Part shown: one piece after another, positions 43,936 to 52,803 of the stretch | How positions within the stretch are numbered: the first letter of the stretch is position 1 | Layout: each line of letters begins with the position of its first letter | Source: a virus | Direction: 5' to 3' (one strand) | IMG/VR virus record: IMGVR_UViG_3300027749_000080 | Span: 1 to 64,000 of that record | Length of the DNA: 64,000 bases | Notes under the pieces: generated by a model | The model's input: the letters and a program-made list of their open reading frames with translations, nothing else | Databases searched by the model: none | Told to the model about the DNA's origin: nothing | Position numbers and translations under genes: made by a program

Positions 43936-44320
43936 TTGTATCTACACCGGTTAGTTCCCCAATCTCTAGTTCCGAATCAATTAAGTGTGGAACAAAATCA
44001 ATTGTTGTGTATGCAGTATTTAAGAATTTAACAGTATTGTTAATATTACTTGCACTTAGTCCAGCATTAACATAAATTATTCGATTGTATTTTCGGTTTC
44101 TTACGTTAATTGCTTTATCAATTAATTTCTTAATTTCATAATTAATTAAGAATGATTGTATTTTATTAGGAACTAAAATGTCCTGATCAAATTTTTCTTT
44201 AATGATTTTATTTACATTTAGTAAATAATCGCATTTTTGCTTTTTAGTAAAAATTTGAATGAATTGTTTTTGATCCTTTACGAAAATTATTTCGAGAGTA
44301 CGATCTACTGAATCTATCAT
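43919..44320 (-). CDS. Hypothetical protein, 133 aa
   Basis: A basic alpha/beta protein, with RNRKYNRIIYVNAGLSASNI near residues 75-95 and a hydrophobic Ile-rich N-terminal half. No family is recognised. It overlaps the dCMP deaminase gene by 4 bases (ATGA), so it belongs to the nucleotide metabolism operon that begins at 45659. A role in nucleotide or DNA metabolism is suggested by position only. Confidence 0.7.
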   Translation of the reverse strand: MIDSVDRTLEIIFVKDQKQFIQIFTKKQKCDYLLNVNKIIKEKFDQDILVPNKIQSFLINYEIKKLIDKAINVRNRKYNRIIYVNAGLSASNINNTVKFLNTAYTTIDFVPHLIDSELEIGELTGVDTIKKGQ

Positions 44321-44772
44321 ATTGAATCATGGTCGATTTTTTTAACCTCAATTCCAGCACGACGTAAAAAATCTAATCCGTTTATATCTCGGTATTCTTC
44401 AAGATATACAACTCGTTTAATACCAGATTGTAGAATTAATTTGCTACAGTCAGTACATGGGGAATAAGTAATATATAAGGTTGCACCATCACTACTTTGG
44501 GTAGATTTAGCGACTTTTGCTAATGCGTTGGATTCGGCATGCAAAACATACCATTTAGTTTTATATTCTTTAAAAGAACCATCGTTATTATGAATAGCCT
44601 CTTCACATTCATTTTCAAAACCAGACGGAGTTCCATTAAATCCATCAGCAATGATTGTGTTATTTTTTACAATTAATGCACCAACTTTTTTTCTAGTTGC
44701 ATAAGATAGCTCTGCCCAAACTTGGGCCATTTTAATGTAGGCTATATCTATTTTATGTTGCTTTTGAGACAT
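44317..44772 (-). CDS. cd: Deoxycytidylate (dCMP) deaminase
   Basis: Converts dCMP to dUMP, feeding dTMP synthesis. The zinc site is H78-A-E80 (in LHAESNA) and P105-C106-x-x-C109. VGALIVKNNTIIADGFNGTPSG is the family's N-terminal block. Length (151 aa) is somewhat shorter than T4 dCMP deaminase (193 aa), missing the extra zinc insertion. It lies directly after a gp42/thymidylate synthase-like gene and is coupled to the 133-aa gene. Confidence 0.93.
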   Translation of the reverse strand: MSQKQHKIDIAYIKMAQVWAELSYATRKKVGALIVKNNTIIADGFNGTPSGFENECEEAIHNNDGSFKEYKTKWYVLHAESNALAKVAKSTQSSDGATLYITYSPCTDCSKLILQSGIKRVVYLEEYRDINGLDFLRRAGIEVKKIDHDSI

Positions 44773-44774
44773 TT

Positions 44775-45659
44775 TTATTTAGCTTGAAAAGTTTTATCAT
44801 ATATCCATTTAAAAATATCTTCTCCATCTTGGAATAGGATAATATCATTGGAATCTGAGGTAATTGAATTAAATAGGGTTTTAAAATCTGATGTTTGGCT
44901 GCCATCTATTTCAATTAAATCTGATACAATTGGAGGTAGTGTTATTGAGGTAAATGGTTCAGCTAACATTCTTGAAGCAAGGTCATAATGTCTATCATAG
45001 ACGTGATATGAATTTGCAACATGAGTGTAGGTTCCTAATTCAAGATCTGGATAAAAATGTTTTAGATGAGATAGGATTTGCATTTGTAATGAACAAAAGA
45101 AGGCTACATCGGTTGCTGTACCCCATATTGCATCATTACTTCTCATAAATACGCTCATGTATAACTTGTTTTGTCTGATATGTAAATTTGCATACATTGT
45201 ACAAACAAAATCTTTATTTGAAGAGTATTGGTGTTTTGGTTTATTAAAGTGCAATACTGCCTGTCTGGTATTTTGATCAGTTGCTAAGCTTTGAATTGCC
45301 CATTGATATTGACTAATTGCATGCTCATTCTTTTCAGTAAATATGAGGTTTCCATATGCGGAATTGACAGTTCCATCAATATTTTGAATTTCTTCCCAGA
45401 ATTTTGCCCATTTTGAAATAAAGGCTGCATCACTACGACCTGCATAATACCATAAAAACTCAGCAGCAATATACTTCTGCTGAGAACCCCTAACTGAATT
45501 TTCATAAAGACATTGAGTTGGGTCTTCAATAACTAGCGCAACATTTAATAATTCTTTACTAGTAGTGCCTCGTGCATTATTAACAACTCCATAATTTAAT
45601 AAAAACTTAATAGAATCATGATATGCATCAGCAAATGTTAAACCTTTAAATAGTATCAT
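44775..45659 (-). CDS. 42: dCMP hydroxymethylase-like enzyme of the thymidylate synthase family
   Basis: The catalytic Cys is C153 in KDFVCTMYANL, and SVFMRSNDAIWGTATDVAFF follows. At the position where thymidylate synthases have an Asn in PFNIA, this protein has Asp184 (TATDVA). T4 dCMP hydroxymethylase gp42 has Asp there (its NDYAW segment), and its DFMCT and NMRSNDVVFG blocks match this protein well. SYHVYDRHYDLA matches the T4 SLHVYSRHFYL. The likely reaction is therefore dCMP to 5-hydroxymethyl-dCMP, making modified cytosine for phage DNA. It could still be a divergent thymidylate synthase. The 294-aa length lies between gp42 (246) and T4 Td (286). Confidence 0.75.
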   Translation of the reverse strand: MILFKGLTFADAYHDSIKFLLNYGVVNNARGTTSKELLNVALVIEDPTQCLYENSVRGSQQKYIAAEFLWYYAGRSDAAFISKWAKFWEEIQNIDGTVNSAYGNLIFTEKNEHAISQYQWAIQSLATDQNTRQAVLHFNKPKHQYSSNKDFVCTMYANLHIRQNKLYMSVFMRSNDAIWGTATDVAFFCSLQMQILSHLKHFYPDLELGTYTHVANSYHVYDRHYDLASRMLAEPFTSITLPPIVSDLIEIDGSQTSDFKTLFNSITSDSNDIILFQDGEDIFKWIYDKTFQAK

Positions 45660-45700
45660 ATAGTTTATTAATTTTAATCCAACTCACCGTTAGATCTTAT

Positions 45701-45710
45701 TAATATACTA
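45701..45710 (-). promoter_or_regulatory. Putative early promoter (TAGTATATTA box)
   Basis: TAGTATATTA on the minus strand lies 42 bases before the ATG of the dCMP-hydroxymethylase-like gene, with TTAAC 15 bases further upstream. It shares box and spacing with the site at 16310. Confidence 0.45.
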
Positions 45711-45742
45711 TGAAAATGAAAAAGGGTTAACTTAGCTATACA

Positions 45743-47404
45743 TTAAATGACAGTTAGGTCTGAGAAGTGATCAGTATTTTCAACTTGGATTTTAGTATCA
45801 AAGTATTCTTCTGGTAATGGGTCATGTGAAATTACAAATACGGTCATATTATATTTCTTTGAAAAGGTTTTAAGTAGATCAACTACTCTAAATATTGAGT
45901 CAACGTCTAATGATGAAAAAACTTCATCTAAGAAAAGAAGATTTACCTTATTATGCTTTAATTTAATTAATTCAAGAATGCATAGCAACACAATTAAATT
46001 CATTTTCTTTTGCTCTCCAGAAGATAATGAGTCTGGCGAAACTTGCATACCTAAATGGGTAATGATTGGATTAAATTCTAAATCAAACTCAAATGCAAAT
46101 TTGAATTCAAGAACCTTGGCTGTTTTTAAGATCTTTTTATTTAATAATGGAATAATTTGACTCATTAGCATACGCTTCATACCATTATCAGATAGAATCA
46201 TTTCCATTTCTTGAGAAACTTTTAATTTTTCAGTTTGACCAGCCAGGCTAGTACCAGCAGTACTTAGTTCAGTCTCAATATTTTTTATTACTTCAACTAG
46301 ATGTTTATCTGATGTTTGTTTTCCTTGTTGAGATAACTGCTGAATTTCTCTTTTTACCGTAGAGACTTGAGCATCAATTTTATAGAATTTGTCCTTTGCT
46401 TTATTTTGGTCTGCTTCTATTAATGAAAAACCTGATTCATTACTCTTAATCGTTTGAGAAATAGTTGGAATAGAGGACTCTTGTGACTCTTTTAATTTTA
46501 ATAATTTATCCTTAATTTGACTATGAATTTCATCAGTTAAGTCAGATAAACAATGTGGGCATTTATTTTTATTGTAAAGATCAAGTTTCTTTTGTATTTC
46601 TGAAATATTTGCTCTAATTGTAGTTAATTCATCACGTGATGTTCTAACCATTGTTTGTATTTCTGAAAGCTTTGTTGTAAAACTGCCCGCTTCAACTCTG
46701 GCTGACTCTTTTAAATCAACTAATTTTTTCAATTCAATATTAAGCTCTTCAATTCTAGCAGTATTAGTTGCTTGAATTTCATTTTTTAAATTTTCAAGTT
46801 GATTAACTGATGACTCTAATAATCTTTGGTTACTTGCAATTGAAGATTCAAGTGGAGTAATTTCTCCTTTAACTCGTTTAGTATCTTCTTTGGATATTTT
46901 AGACATGTCATTAACAATATCTAATCCAAAAATCTTATCAATGATCTGGCGTTTATCCGCTGGGCTTAATTTAACAAAACTTTTAAAGTCATTTACTGAT
47001 AAGCTAATGGTATTTGAGAATACATTAAATGGTAATTTAGTTAATTCCTCTTCAATAAAATCGTCTACTCGTCTTTTATCTGGTAAATTATATTCAGCAC
47101 CATCAATTGAAAGCTTTGAGAAATTAGGCTCAAGACCACGTTCTATATCAATAAGCCTACCATTGCCGGTTGTAAATTTAATTTGAGTATAGGCATTCTT
47201 ATTAATTCGGTTTGGAATTTCTTTGGTTTTACGAATTGCCGACTTTCCATAAATGGCAACAGTTAATGCATCAGAAATTGATGATTTACCACTGCCGTTT
47301 TTACCCTGAACCAAGATTAATCTAGGATCATCGGTAAATTTAAAAGTCTGTAATTTATTGCCGTATGAGCAAATATTTCTAAAGGAAAATTCGTGTATCT
47401 TCAT
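45743..47404 (-). CDS. 46: Recombination endonuclease subunit gp46 (Rad50/SbcC-like)
   Basis: The ATPase half of the T4 gp46/gp47 nuclease that resects DNA ends for recombination and replication restart. Walker A is GKNGSGKSS at residues 34-42. The central coiled coil carries the zinc hook C282-P-H-C285. The signature LSSGEQKK and Walker B LLFLDEVFSSLD follow near the C-terminus. Length (553 aa) matches T4 gp46 (560 aa). It overlaps the SET-like gene by one base. Confidence 0.95.
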   Translation of the reverse strand: MKIHEFSFRNICSYGNKLQTFKFTDDPRLILVQGKNGSGKSSISDALTVAIYGKSAIRKTKEIPNRINKNAYTQIKFTTGNGRLIDIERGLEPNFSKLSIDGAEYNLPDKRRVDDFIEEELTKLPFNVFSNTISLSVNDFKSFVKLSPADKRQIIDKIFGLDIVNDMSKISKEDTKRVKGEITPLESSIASNQRLLESSVNQLENLKNEIQATNTARIEELNIELKKLVDLKESARVEAGSFTTKLSEIQTMVRTSRDELTTIRANISEIQKKLDLYNKNKCPHCLSDLTDEIHSQIKDKLLKLKESQESSIPTISQTIKSNESGFSLIEADQNKAKDKFYKIDAQVSTVKREIQQLSQQGKQTSDKHLVEVIKNIETELSTAGTSLAGQTEKLKVSQEMEMILSDNGMKRMLMSQIIPLLNKKILKTAKVLEFKFAFEFDLEFNPIITHLGMQVSPDSLSSGEQKKMNLIVLLCILELIKLKHNKVNLLFLDEVFSSLDVDSIFRVVDLLKTFSKKYNMTVFVISHDPLPEEYFDTKIQVENTDHFSDLTVI

Positions 47405-47898
47405 TAATTTAAAAAATAGGTAAGTTCTTGATCTGGATCAATATCTTGTACTGTATAGAATTTATATAGTTTTTTCTCAGAATCATAGTCCCAATTAATA
47501 TTAGGCGAAGCTGATCTTCGATAAATTGAGCCAAATCCTAATAGAATTGCATGAGAATCTATGTGCAACATTTTATTTGGATTAATTGCATCATATACAA
47601 TTGCTTTGAATTGATCAGTTGAAATAAGCCCGCGGTCTAGTCTCTCCTGTAAATTAAGTTCGGCAAGTCTTTCAGCAATCTCTCGTTCTTTATTCATACC
47701 GTCTGAATTGACAAATAGTCGGTTGTCTAATGCTTGATCATGCCTATTAAGTAAAAGTTGAGTTTTTTGGCTTATTGGAATCCATGCGCAAAATTCAATG
47801 GTTGAATTTCTATAAATTTGGGTACTACTAAATACACCAAATTCTTTAGAATTTACCGGTTTTACATATAAACTAGATAGGATACTTGGGTTACTCAT
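47404..47898 (-). CDS. SET-domain-like protein, 164 aa
   Basis: The features of a SET-type lysine methyltransferase are present in order. KEFGVFSSTQIYRNSTI (18-34) fits the first S-adenosylmethionine-binding strand (G-x-G-V-F), RRSASPNINW (127-136) fits N-H-S-x-x-P-N, and DPDQELTYFL (154-163) fits G-E-E-L-x-x-[DY]-Y. The Arg-Arg in place of Asn-His is a departure from the active consensus, so activity is uncertain. It lies between gp47 and gp46 with overlaps of 8 and 1 bases. It could methylate a phage or host protein, or be a relic domain used structurally. Confidence 0.65.
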   Translation of the reverse strand: MSNPSILSSLYVKPVNSKEFGVFSSTQIYRNSTIEFCAWIPISQKTQLLLNRHDQALDNRLFVNSDGMNKEREIAERLAELNLQERLDRGLISTDQFKAIVYDAINPNKMLHIDSHAILLGFGSIYRRSASPNINWDYDSEKKLYKFYTVQDIDPDQELTYFLN

Positions 47899-49003
47899 CA
47901 GTTGCTTGTTGTTTTACTAAGTTATGAATTTCTATAAATTTTTGAGCTAATTCAGTTTTAAAAGTGTGTGAATAGTCTTTTGTCTTTATGTAGCTTTTAA
48001 ATATATCAATAACATTAAATTGATCTTCTGGATTAAAGTCAGTTGAGGTAGACTCATCGGTTACTTGATCAACGTATGTAAAAAATTCAACTTTCCTATG
48101 TGTTGATTTTGAAATAAGTTCTAAAAATCGAGTTACTGAGAATTTATTAACAAAATTTACGCTAATCATAATATCAACAAACGAATTATTTAATTTTTCA
48201 ATTACTTCATTTGCTGGCATTTCTAATAATTGAAATATATCAAATTTCTTATAGACTGGAGATTGAGTATTCTCAATGAACCTCTCAGTTAAGACTTGAG
48301 AAGATACGTCTAATTGATAAAAACCTTTAGTATTATCACGATCTCCTCTGTCCATTTGATATGGTGTTCCAGTATAGAGAACATTTTTAAATTCTTGACG
48401 ATGATGAATATGCCCGGCATAAACGCGTCTATAAGAAGATAGCATATCTACTTCAATTCCGTGTTCAACCTTTGTCCATTTATTAAAACTAAGCCCTTTA
48501 ATATCTGCGTGGCAAACAATATATTCACATAAATCTTTATGATCAGTTATTATTTGGTTTAACCGATTAGTGTCTTCAACCCATGGTAACATTAAAAAGT
48601 TATGGGCTCCGTTAATCGTAATAATTTCAGGATTTTCAAATACATGAATATTATCAGCAATATGTGAGATTGCTTTTAACGAGTGAACTACATTTCTATC
48701 TTTATAGTAAACATCATGGTTTCCTATAATAATATAGATACCTCTTTTAAATTTCTCAGAAAGCTTCTTAAAGATAGTTAAGGCTTCATCATGCACTCTA
48801 ACATTAATTGATTCACGTGAATGAAATACGTCGCCTTCTAAAAATAACACATCTCGATCTTCATCAAAATCTTCATCTACTTTATTAATTAAAAAGTCCA
48901 ATAGAAAATCCTTTTGTATTTGGATCCATTCGATTGAATTATTTTTAATACCTAAATGTAAATCACCAACTAGTGTTATTTTTCTGATATTTGTAAGCTT
49001 CAT
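47891..49003 (-). CDS. 47: Recombination nuclease subunit gp47 (Mre11/SbcD-like)
   Basis: The metallophosphoesterase partner of gp46. Motifs in order are VGDLHLG (D14, H16), LEGDVFHSRE, IIGNHDVYY, an IVCHAD segment and AGHIHHRQEF, which bind two metal ions. Length (370 aa) is near T4 gp47 (339 aa). Genes for gp47, a SET-like protein and gp46 are tightly packed on the same strand. Confidence 0.95.
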   Translation of the reverse strand: MKLTNIRKITLVGDLHLGIKNNSIEWIQIQKDFLLDFLINKVDEDFDEDRDVLFLEGDVFHSRESINVRVHDEALTIFKKLSEKFKRGIYIIIGNHDVYYKDRNVVHSLKAISHIADNIHVFENPEIITINGAHNFLMLPWVEDTNRLNQIITDHKDLCEYIVCHADIKGLSFNKWTKVEHGIEVDMLSSYRRVYAGHIHHRQEFKNVLYTGTPYQMDRGDRDNTKGFYQLDVSSQVLTERFIENTQSPVYKKFDIFQLLEMPANEVIEKLNNSFVDIMISVNFVNKFSVTRFLELISKSTHRKVEFFTYVDQVTDESTSTDFNPEDQFNVIDIFKSYIKTKDYSHTFKTELAQKFIEIHNLVKQQATDE

Positions 49004-49004
49004 T

Positions 49005-49676
49005 TTAAAATATTTTATAGTTCTTACCCATGCTATCTAAAAATCCGTATTTACTATTTAATTCAACTAATAAAAGCTCCTTATTTTCATAAGTTAGCAT
49101 ATCGAATATTTTTTTATATTCCATATTAAGAGTTGAAGAAATTGATTCAAGTACCTGGATTGGGCTAATGAATACGGTTGTATTTGTTCCAGCACTCAAC
49201 CCGTTTAAAATTATACCAAATATTTGGTTAATTTGTACTTTTGTAAATTTTTGCTTTTCAGGCTCATCACCTAGGATCTCCAGCAGTTCAGAGCAACCTT
49301 TGATAAAGTTGTATATGTCTCTTTGTACAATTGTATAGTCTACATGATCAGAATATCTGTCTGGATCGGACATTGAATGAGCAGCCGAACCACTTTCTAA
49401 TTTAATAGCTGAACCTGAAGTTGGTGAATTATTATCGTCTTCGTCATTATGTTCGTATCCTAAATTATAAGTATTTCCAAAAATCTTATCATTTCTTTTT
49501 AGGTCAGAATAGGCAACCTTACGGCGTTCTAATTCTTCTTCGTCATATTCTCCTTCAATTAATCCATCTTCTTCAATAATGACGTCTTCATCGTCAAATT
49601 CTAAGGTATCGTCTTGTTCAACGGTTAAATCATTATCTAAATCTGAAAAATCGTCTGGGTGTTTTCTTGGTGCCAT
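49005..49676 (-). CDS. Acidic hypothetical protein, 223 aa
   Basis: The N-terminal 55 residues are highly acidic (LEFDDEDVIIEEDGLIEGEYDEEELERRK, given here as features from 24-52). The central part is a Ser/Gly/Asn linker, and the C-terminal half (about 115-223) is helical. No motif is recognised. It sits between helicase gp41 and nuclease gp47, so a link with replication or recombination is likely by position. Acidic tails in this context can mimic DNA or bind basic partners, but that is a guess. Confidence 0.7.
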   Translation of the reverse strand: MAPRKHPDDFSDLDNDLTVEQDDTLEFDDEDVIIEEDGLIEGEYDEEELERRKVAYSDLKRNDKIFGNTYNLGYEHNDEDDNNSPTSGSAIKLESGSAAHSMSDPDRYSDHVDYTIVQRDIYNFIKGCSELLEILGDEPEKQKFTKVQINQIFGIILNGLSAGTNTTVFISPIQVLESISSTLNMEYKKIFDMLTYENKELLLVELNSKYGFLDSMGKNYKIF

Positions 49677-49692
49677 TTGGTTATGTGTATTT

Positions 49693-51228
49693 TTATATCG
49701 AATTTAGCAAATCATCATAATCTGCAGAAGTTCGATGGGATTGGACTGGTACTGGCATAGCTAGTGCAACATCCATTGGTATTAAATTTTGAGGTAACGT
49801 TGTAGTATTAGTATGAGCAGTTTGGTATTGAGTTCTCATTTGATTTTCAAGAGATTGAGTATCATCGTCATCTGAATAAAATTCGCTAGCTGGATCGTAT
49901 TCTTCAGTTAGTTTAGCAAACTCATAACTCATTCTATACATTTTAAAACTTTCAGTATAGCCACCATCTCTATTTGCAATTAACTTAATCTTCATACGCT
50001 TTTCCATAGGTCCACGAATTAGTCCAAATAGGGAATCTACTGTATGTACTAGACCGAATGATTCTGCAATATCTGACATGCTTAAGTCTTGATCATCAAC
50101 CGCATCTCGTTTAATTTGAGTTGCTGTAATAATGCACCATTCATTTCGGATTGCAACTGCTCTAAGTTCTTCAGAAATAACCTTGATCTTTTCATAAGTA
50201 TTGCCCTGTTCTCTAAGCGGTCTCATTAAGTTAATATAGTCAACTACAATTACGGTAAATTTAATTCCAGAATTTTGTTGAACTTTTAAAAAGTAGTTTT
50301 CTACATCAATTGCTGAGGCAGTTCCAGTAGGAAATTCCTTAACAATTAATTGGCCAAGTTGAGGCATATCTAACTTAAGCTTTTGTATTTTACTAGTAAC
50401 TTCAGATACTTGATTATTATCAAGCATTGAATCATAGTCCTTAAATGGAATACTTAATATACTTGAGCCAAGCCTCTTCATGTATTTACGGTCAGATAAT
50501 TCAAGAGTTCCTATGCCTACATGACAGCCTGCCATAAATGCTCTGGCTGCAATATTTGAAAGAACCATTGATTTACCTACTTTAGGTCTTCCTTGAAAAA
50601 CTACTAATGTTTTTGGATTCCAACCTCCACCTAATGTTTTATCAAAGAATGGGAAGCCGGTTGGATTTCCAATTTTTGAAAGTTGAACGTGATCTATTGA
50701 AGTAAAAAAGTTTAGACCAGACTCTGCGCTTGTAAATGAAACATTTAATTTGCTATTGAATTTTTCTCTAACATCATTTGTAATTAATTCAACATTCTCC
50801 GGATTAATATCGGTTGTCTTTAAATACGACAATACATCAATTACTGATGCATTTAAGTTTTTATAGAAAATAAAAGCCTTTGTATATTTAAAAAGAAACT
50901 CATAATTATAACTAGATAAGTCTACTTCAAATAGTGAATTAAATTTTTGTTCTGAAATATCTAGATTTGAAAGATTTGCAATTTGGCGTAATTCATTTCG
51001 AGTTGGAATTTTAGAGTATTCAATGAACCATTTTTTAGCTTCACGATATAGTCTTTGTAAGGTATCATCGTTAAAGTAATGAGCTTTAATTAAAGGAATA
51101 ACTTCGCGTTTGTCTAATGAGTCGAAGTTTTTAGGCTTAATGATTACATCATTGTCATCTTCGGTTAGAACAAAGTTAAAAATTATTTTTTCGAGAAGCT
51201 CAATGTTCTCTTTGAAATCTATCATCAT
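49693..51228 (-). CDS. 41: Replicative DNA helicase gp41-like (DnaB family)
   Basis: The hexameric 5'-3' helicase that unwinds DNA at the fork together with gp61. The C-terminal RecA-like domain has Walker A GRPKVGKS (213-220), preceded by TGFPFFDKTLGGGW. TATQIKRDAVD and VVDYINLMRP follow. The N-terminal 190 residues form the helical collar. Length (511 aa) is close to T4 gp41 (475 aa). It lies 5 bases after a small unknown gene and downstream of uvsX. Confidence 0.94.
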   Translation of the reverse strand: MMIDFKENIELLEKIIFNFVLTEDDNDVIIKPKNFDSLDKREVIPLIKAHYFNDDTLQRLYREAKKWFIEYSKIPTRNELRQIANLSNLDISEQKFNSLFEVDLSSYNYEFLFKYTKAFIFYKNLNASVIDVLSYLKTTDINPENVELITNDVREKFNSKLNVSFTSAESGLNFFTSIDHVQLSKIGNPTGFPFFDKTLGGGWNPKTLVVFQGRPKVGKSMVLSNIAARAFMAGCHVGIGTLELSDRKYMKRLGSSILSIPFKDYDSMLDNNQVSEVTSKIQKLKLDMPQLGQLIVKEFPTGTASAIDVENYFLKVQQNSGIKFTVIVVDYINLMRPLREQGNTYEKIKVISEELRAVAIRNEWCIITATQIKRDAVDDQDLSMSDIAESFGLVHTVDSLFGLIRGPMEKRMKIKLIANRDGGYTESFKMYRMSYEFAKLTEEYDPASEFYSDDDDTQSLENQMRTQYQTAHTNTTTLPQNLIPMDVALAMPVPVQSHRTSADYDDLLNSI

Positions 51229-51233
51229 ATTTT

Positions 51234-51572
51234 TTAGTTCGAAATTATATAAAATTTTAAAAATTCAGATTGATCAATTATTATAAATTCACCTTTCTTA
51301 ATTAGGGTAGTGTCTTCTATTAAGTCTTTCATTAATAGTTTTAGTTTTTCTAAAAATTCAGCAGTTAATTTATCTCCAAATACATATTTTAAAGTCTTTG
51401 TTGAAAACTTAATATCTTCTGGGTCAAAATCTTTAGACTTGACTTGGGTAACTTTTACAATGTATGAAAGAATATCAAATATAAAGTCTTGCCTAGTCGG
51501 ATAGCTAGGCAAGACTGTATGCGAATCTAGTAAATATTTAAGCGGAATATTTGGCTGTAATTTAAAGGTCAT
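51234..51572 (-). CDS. Hypothetical protein between uvsX and gene 41, 112 aa
   Basis: A Leu/Lys/Asp-rich protein with KYVFGDKLTAEFLEKLKLLM near residues 62-81 and a hydrophobic C-terminus. No family is recognised. The start overlaps the end of uvsX by 11 bases. Its small size and location between uvsX and gp41 recall small accessory replication genes, and a role as a loader such as gp59 is possible but the sequence does not show it. Confidence 0.68.
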   Translation of the reverse strand: MTFKLQPNIPLKYLLDSHTVLPSYPTRQDFIFDILSYIVKVTQVKSKDFDPEDIKFSTKTLKYVFGDKLTAEFLEKLKLLMKDLIEDTTLIKKGEFIIIDQSEFLKFYIISN

Positions 51573-52752
51573 TGTCAGAATCAGTTAAATCTTCTAATTC
51601 ATCTATTTCCATTTCGTCTATTCCATCTTGAGTTTCAGGAAATTTAAACTTAGGTTTAATGGTAGTCTCATCTAATTGAGTTAGCACTTCATGAGTAAAT
51701 AGCCTAGCTGAGAAAAATTCTTTAACTGGAACCGCATCACCATTGTGTTTAATGATATATGTTTTTCCAAGTTTTTTTGGTAGAAAATAGAAAGTCTCTC
51801 CAGCCACTTCAAATTTTGAACATAATTCGGATTCATCTGGTTTTAGTTTAGAGAATTCCTTTTCAGTTAACTTATTACCTCTACCAACTCCACATGTTTC
51901 CCAACTAACATACTGCTCAAGGCCGACAAATGGATTCATACCTTTATGGAATGAAATATGAAATTCAATATCAATCGGTCGAGCTAAACGATTCTTTTTA
52001 GTTTTAGAACGAACAATAATTCCAGTAGTGGTTTTAGCTTCATCGCGAAGAGTTCCTTTACTCAACATCAAAATAATTGATGCAGAGAATTCTGGACCGC
52101 CACCGCCGGACATACCCTTTGGAGTGTATTGATCCATTGAGGCATATGTGTGGTTTGTAAAAATAAATGGAACTTTATAATTTGAAAGATCCAAAGTTAA
52201 TGATTTGAATAGTGACCTCATTTCTTTTGCACGAAGTCCCATATCTGCAGCATTTTTACCTGCATCCATATCGCGTTGACTCTTATCAGTATCAAGCATT
52301 CCTACTGAATCTACAAATAGTGCAATTTTAAGTCCTGGATTCTCCTTGATTGTGTCAATTAGATCATGAACATAGAATTTAACTTCACTAATAAGACCCA
52401 TACGTAAATATTTTAATTTAGTTAGGTCTACTCCAAATTTAACATAGTCACTTGAATCAATTGCACCTTCGGTGTCAATATAAATTACCATGTAATCCAT
52501 TTTTTGTAATTCACGAACTGCATTTAAGCATAGGAATGTTTTACCTGAACCTGAATCTCCAGCAATTCCAATACTTCGAGTATTGGGATAACCTCCAAAT
52601 AAGGATCCTGACATTTGTGCATTTAATAAGTAATTTCCAGTTGGAATGTACTCTTCAATATCAGAGAAGCCTCTGATTTCAATTTTTGATTTGACTTTTT
52701 TCTCGAGCAAGTCGTTAAACTTGGCGAATGCGTCCATTGTTGATTTTGCCAT
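51562..52752 (-). CDS. uvsX: RecA-like recombinase UvsX
   Basis: The strand-exchange protein for recombination-dependent replication and repair. Walker A is GDSGSGKT (65-72). MVIYIDTEGAID, IALFVDSVGML and PKGMSGGGGPEFSASIIL are typical of UvsX. Length (396 aa) matches T4 UvsX (391 aa). The C-terminal 30 residues are acidic (DEMEIDELEDLTDSD). It is preceded by a TAGTA-type early promoter candidate and is first of a series going down to gp46. Confidence 0.95.
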   Translation of the reverse strand: MAKSTMDAFAKFNDLLEKKVKSKIEIRGFSDIEEYIPTGNYLLNAQMSGSLFGGYPNTRSIGIAGDSGSGKTFLCLNAVRELQKMDYMVIYIDTEGAIDSSDYVKFGVDLTKLKYLRMGLISEVKFYVHDLIDTIKENPGLKIALFVDSVGMLDTDKSQRDMDAGKNAADMGLRAKEMRSLFKSLTLDLSNYKVPFIFTNHTYASMDQYTPKGMSGGGGPEFSASIILMLSKGTLRDEAKTTTGIIVRSKTKKNRLARPIDIEFHISFHKGMNPFVGLEQYVSWETCGVGRGNKLTEKEFSKLKPDESELCSKFEVAGETFYFLPKKLGKTYIIKHNGDAVPVKEFFSARLFTHEVLTQLDETTIKPKFKFPETQDGIDEMEIDELEDLTDSDNDL

Positions 52753-52784
52753 GTGTATAAAATTAATATTTTAATATCTTTTAC

Positions 52785-52795
52785 AAAGGATACTA
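52785..52795 (-). promoter_or_regulatory. Putative early promoter (TAGTATCCTT box)
   Basis: TAGTATCCTTT on the minus strand lies about 33 bases before the uvsX ATG, with TTAAC 11 bases upstream. It is a variant of the box at 16310 and 45701. Confidence 0.4.
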
Positions 52796-52803
52796 AAATG
52801 GGT

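Noticed and set aside
44775-45659. Plain thymidylate synthase
   Set aside because: The Asn that reads dUMP is replaced by Asp184 and the surrounding blocks match T4 gp42 better. I kept the synthase as the alternative.
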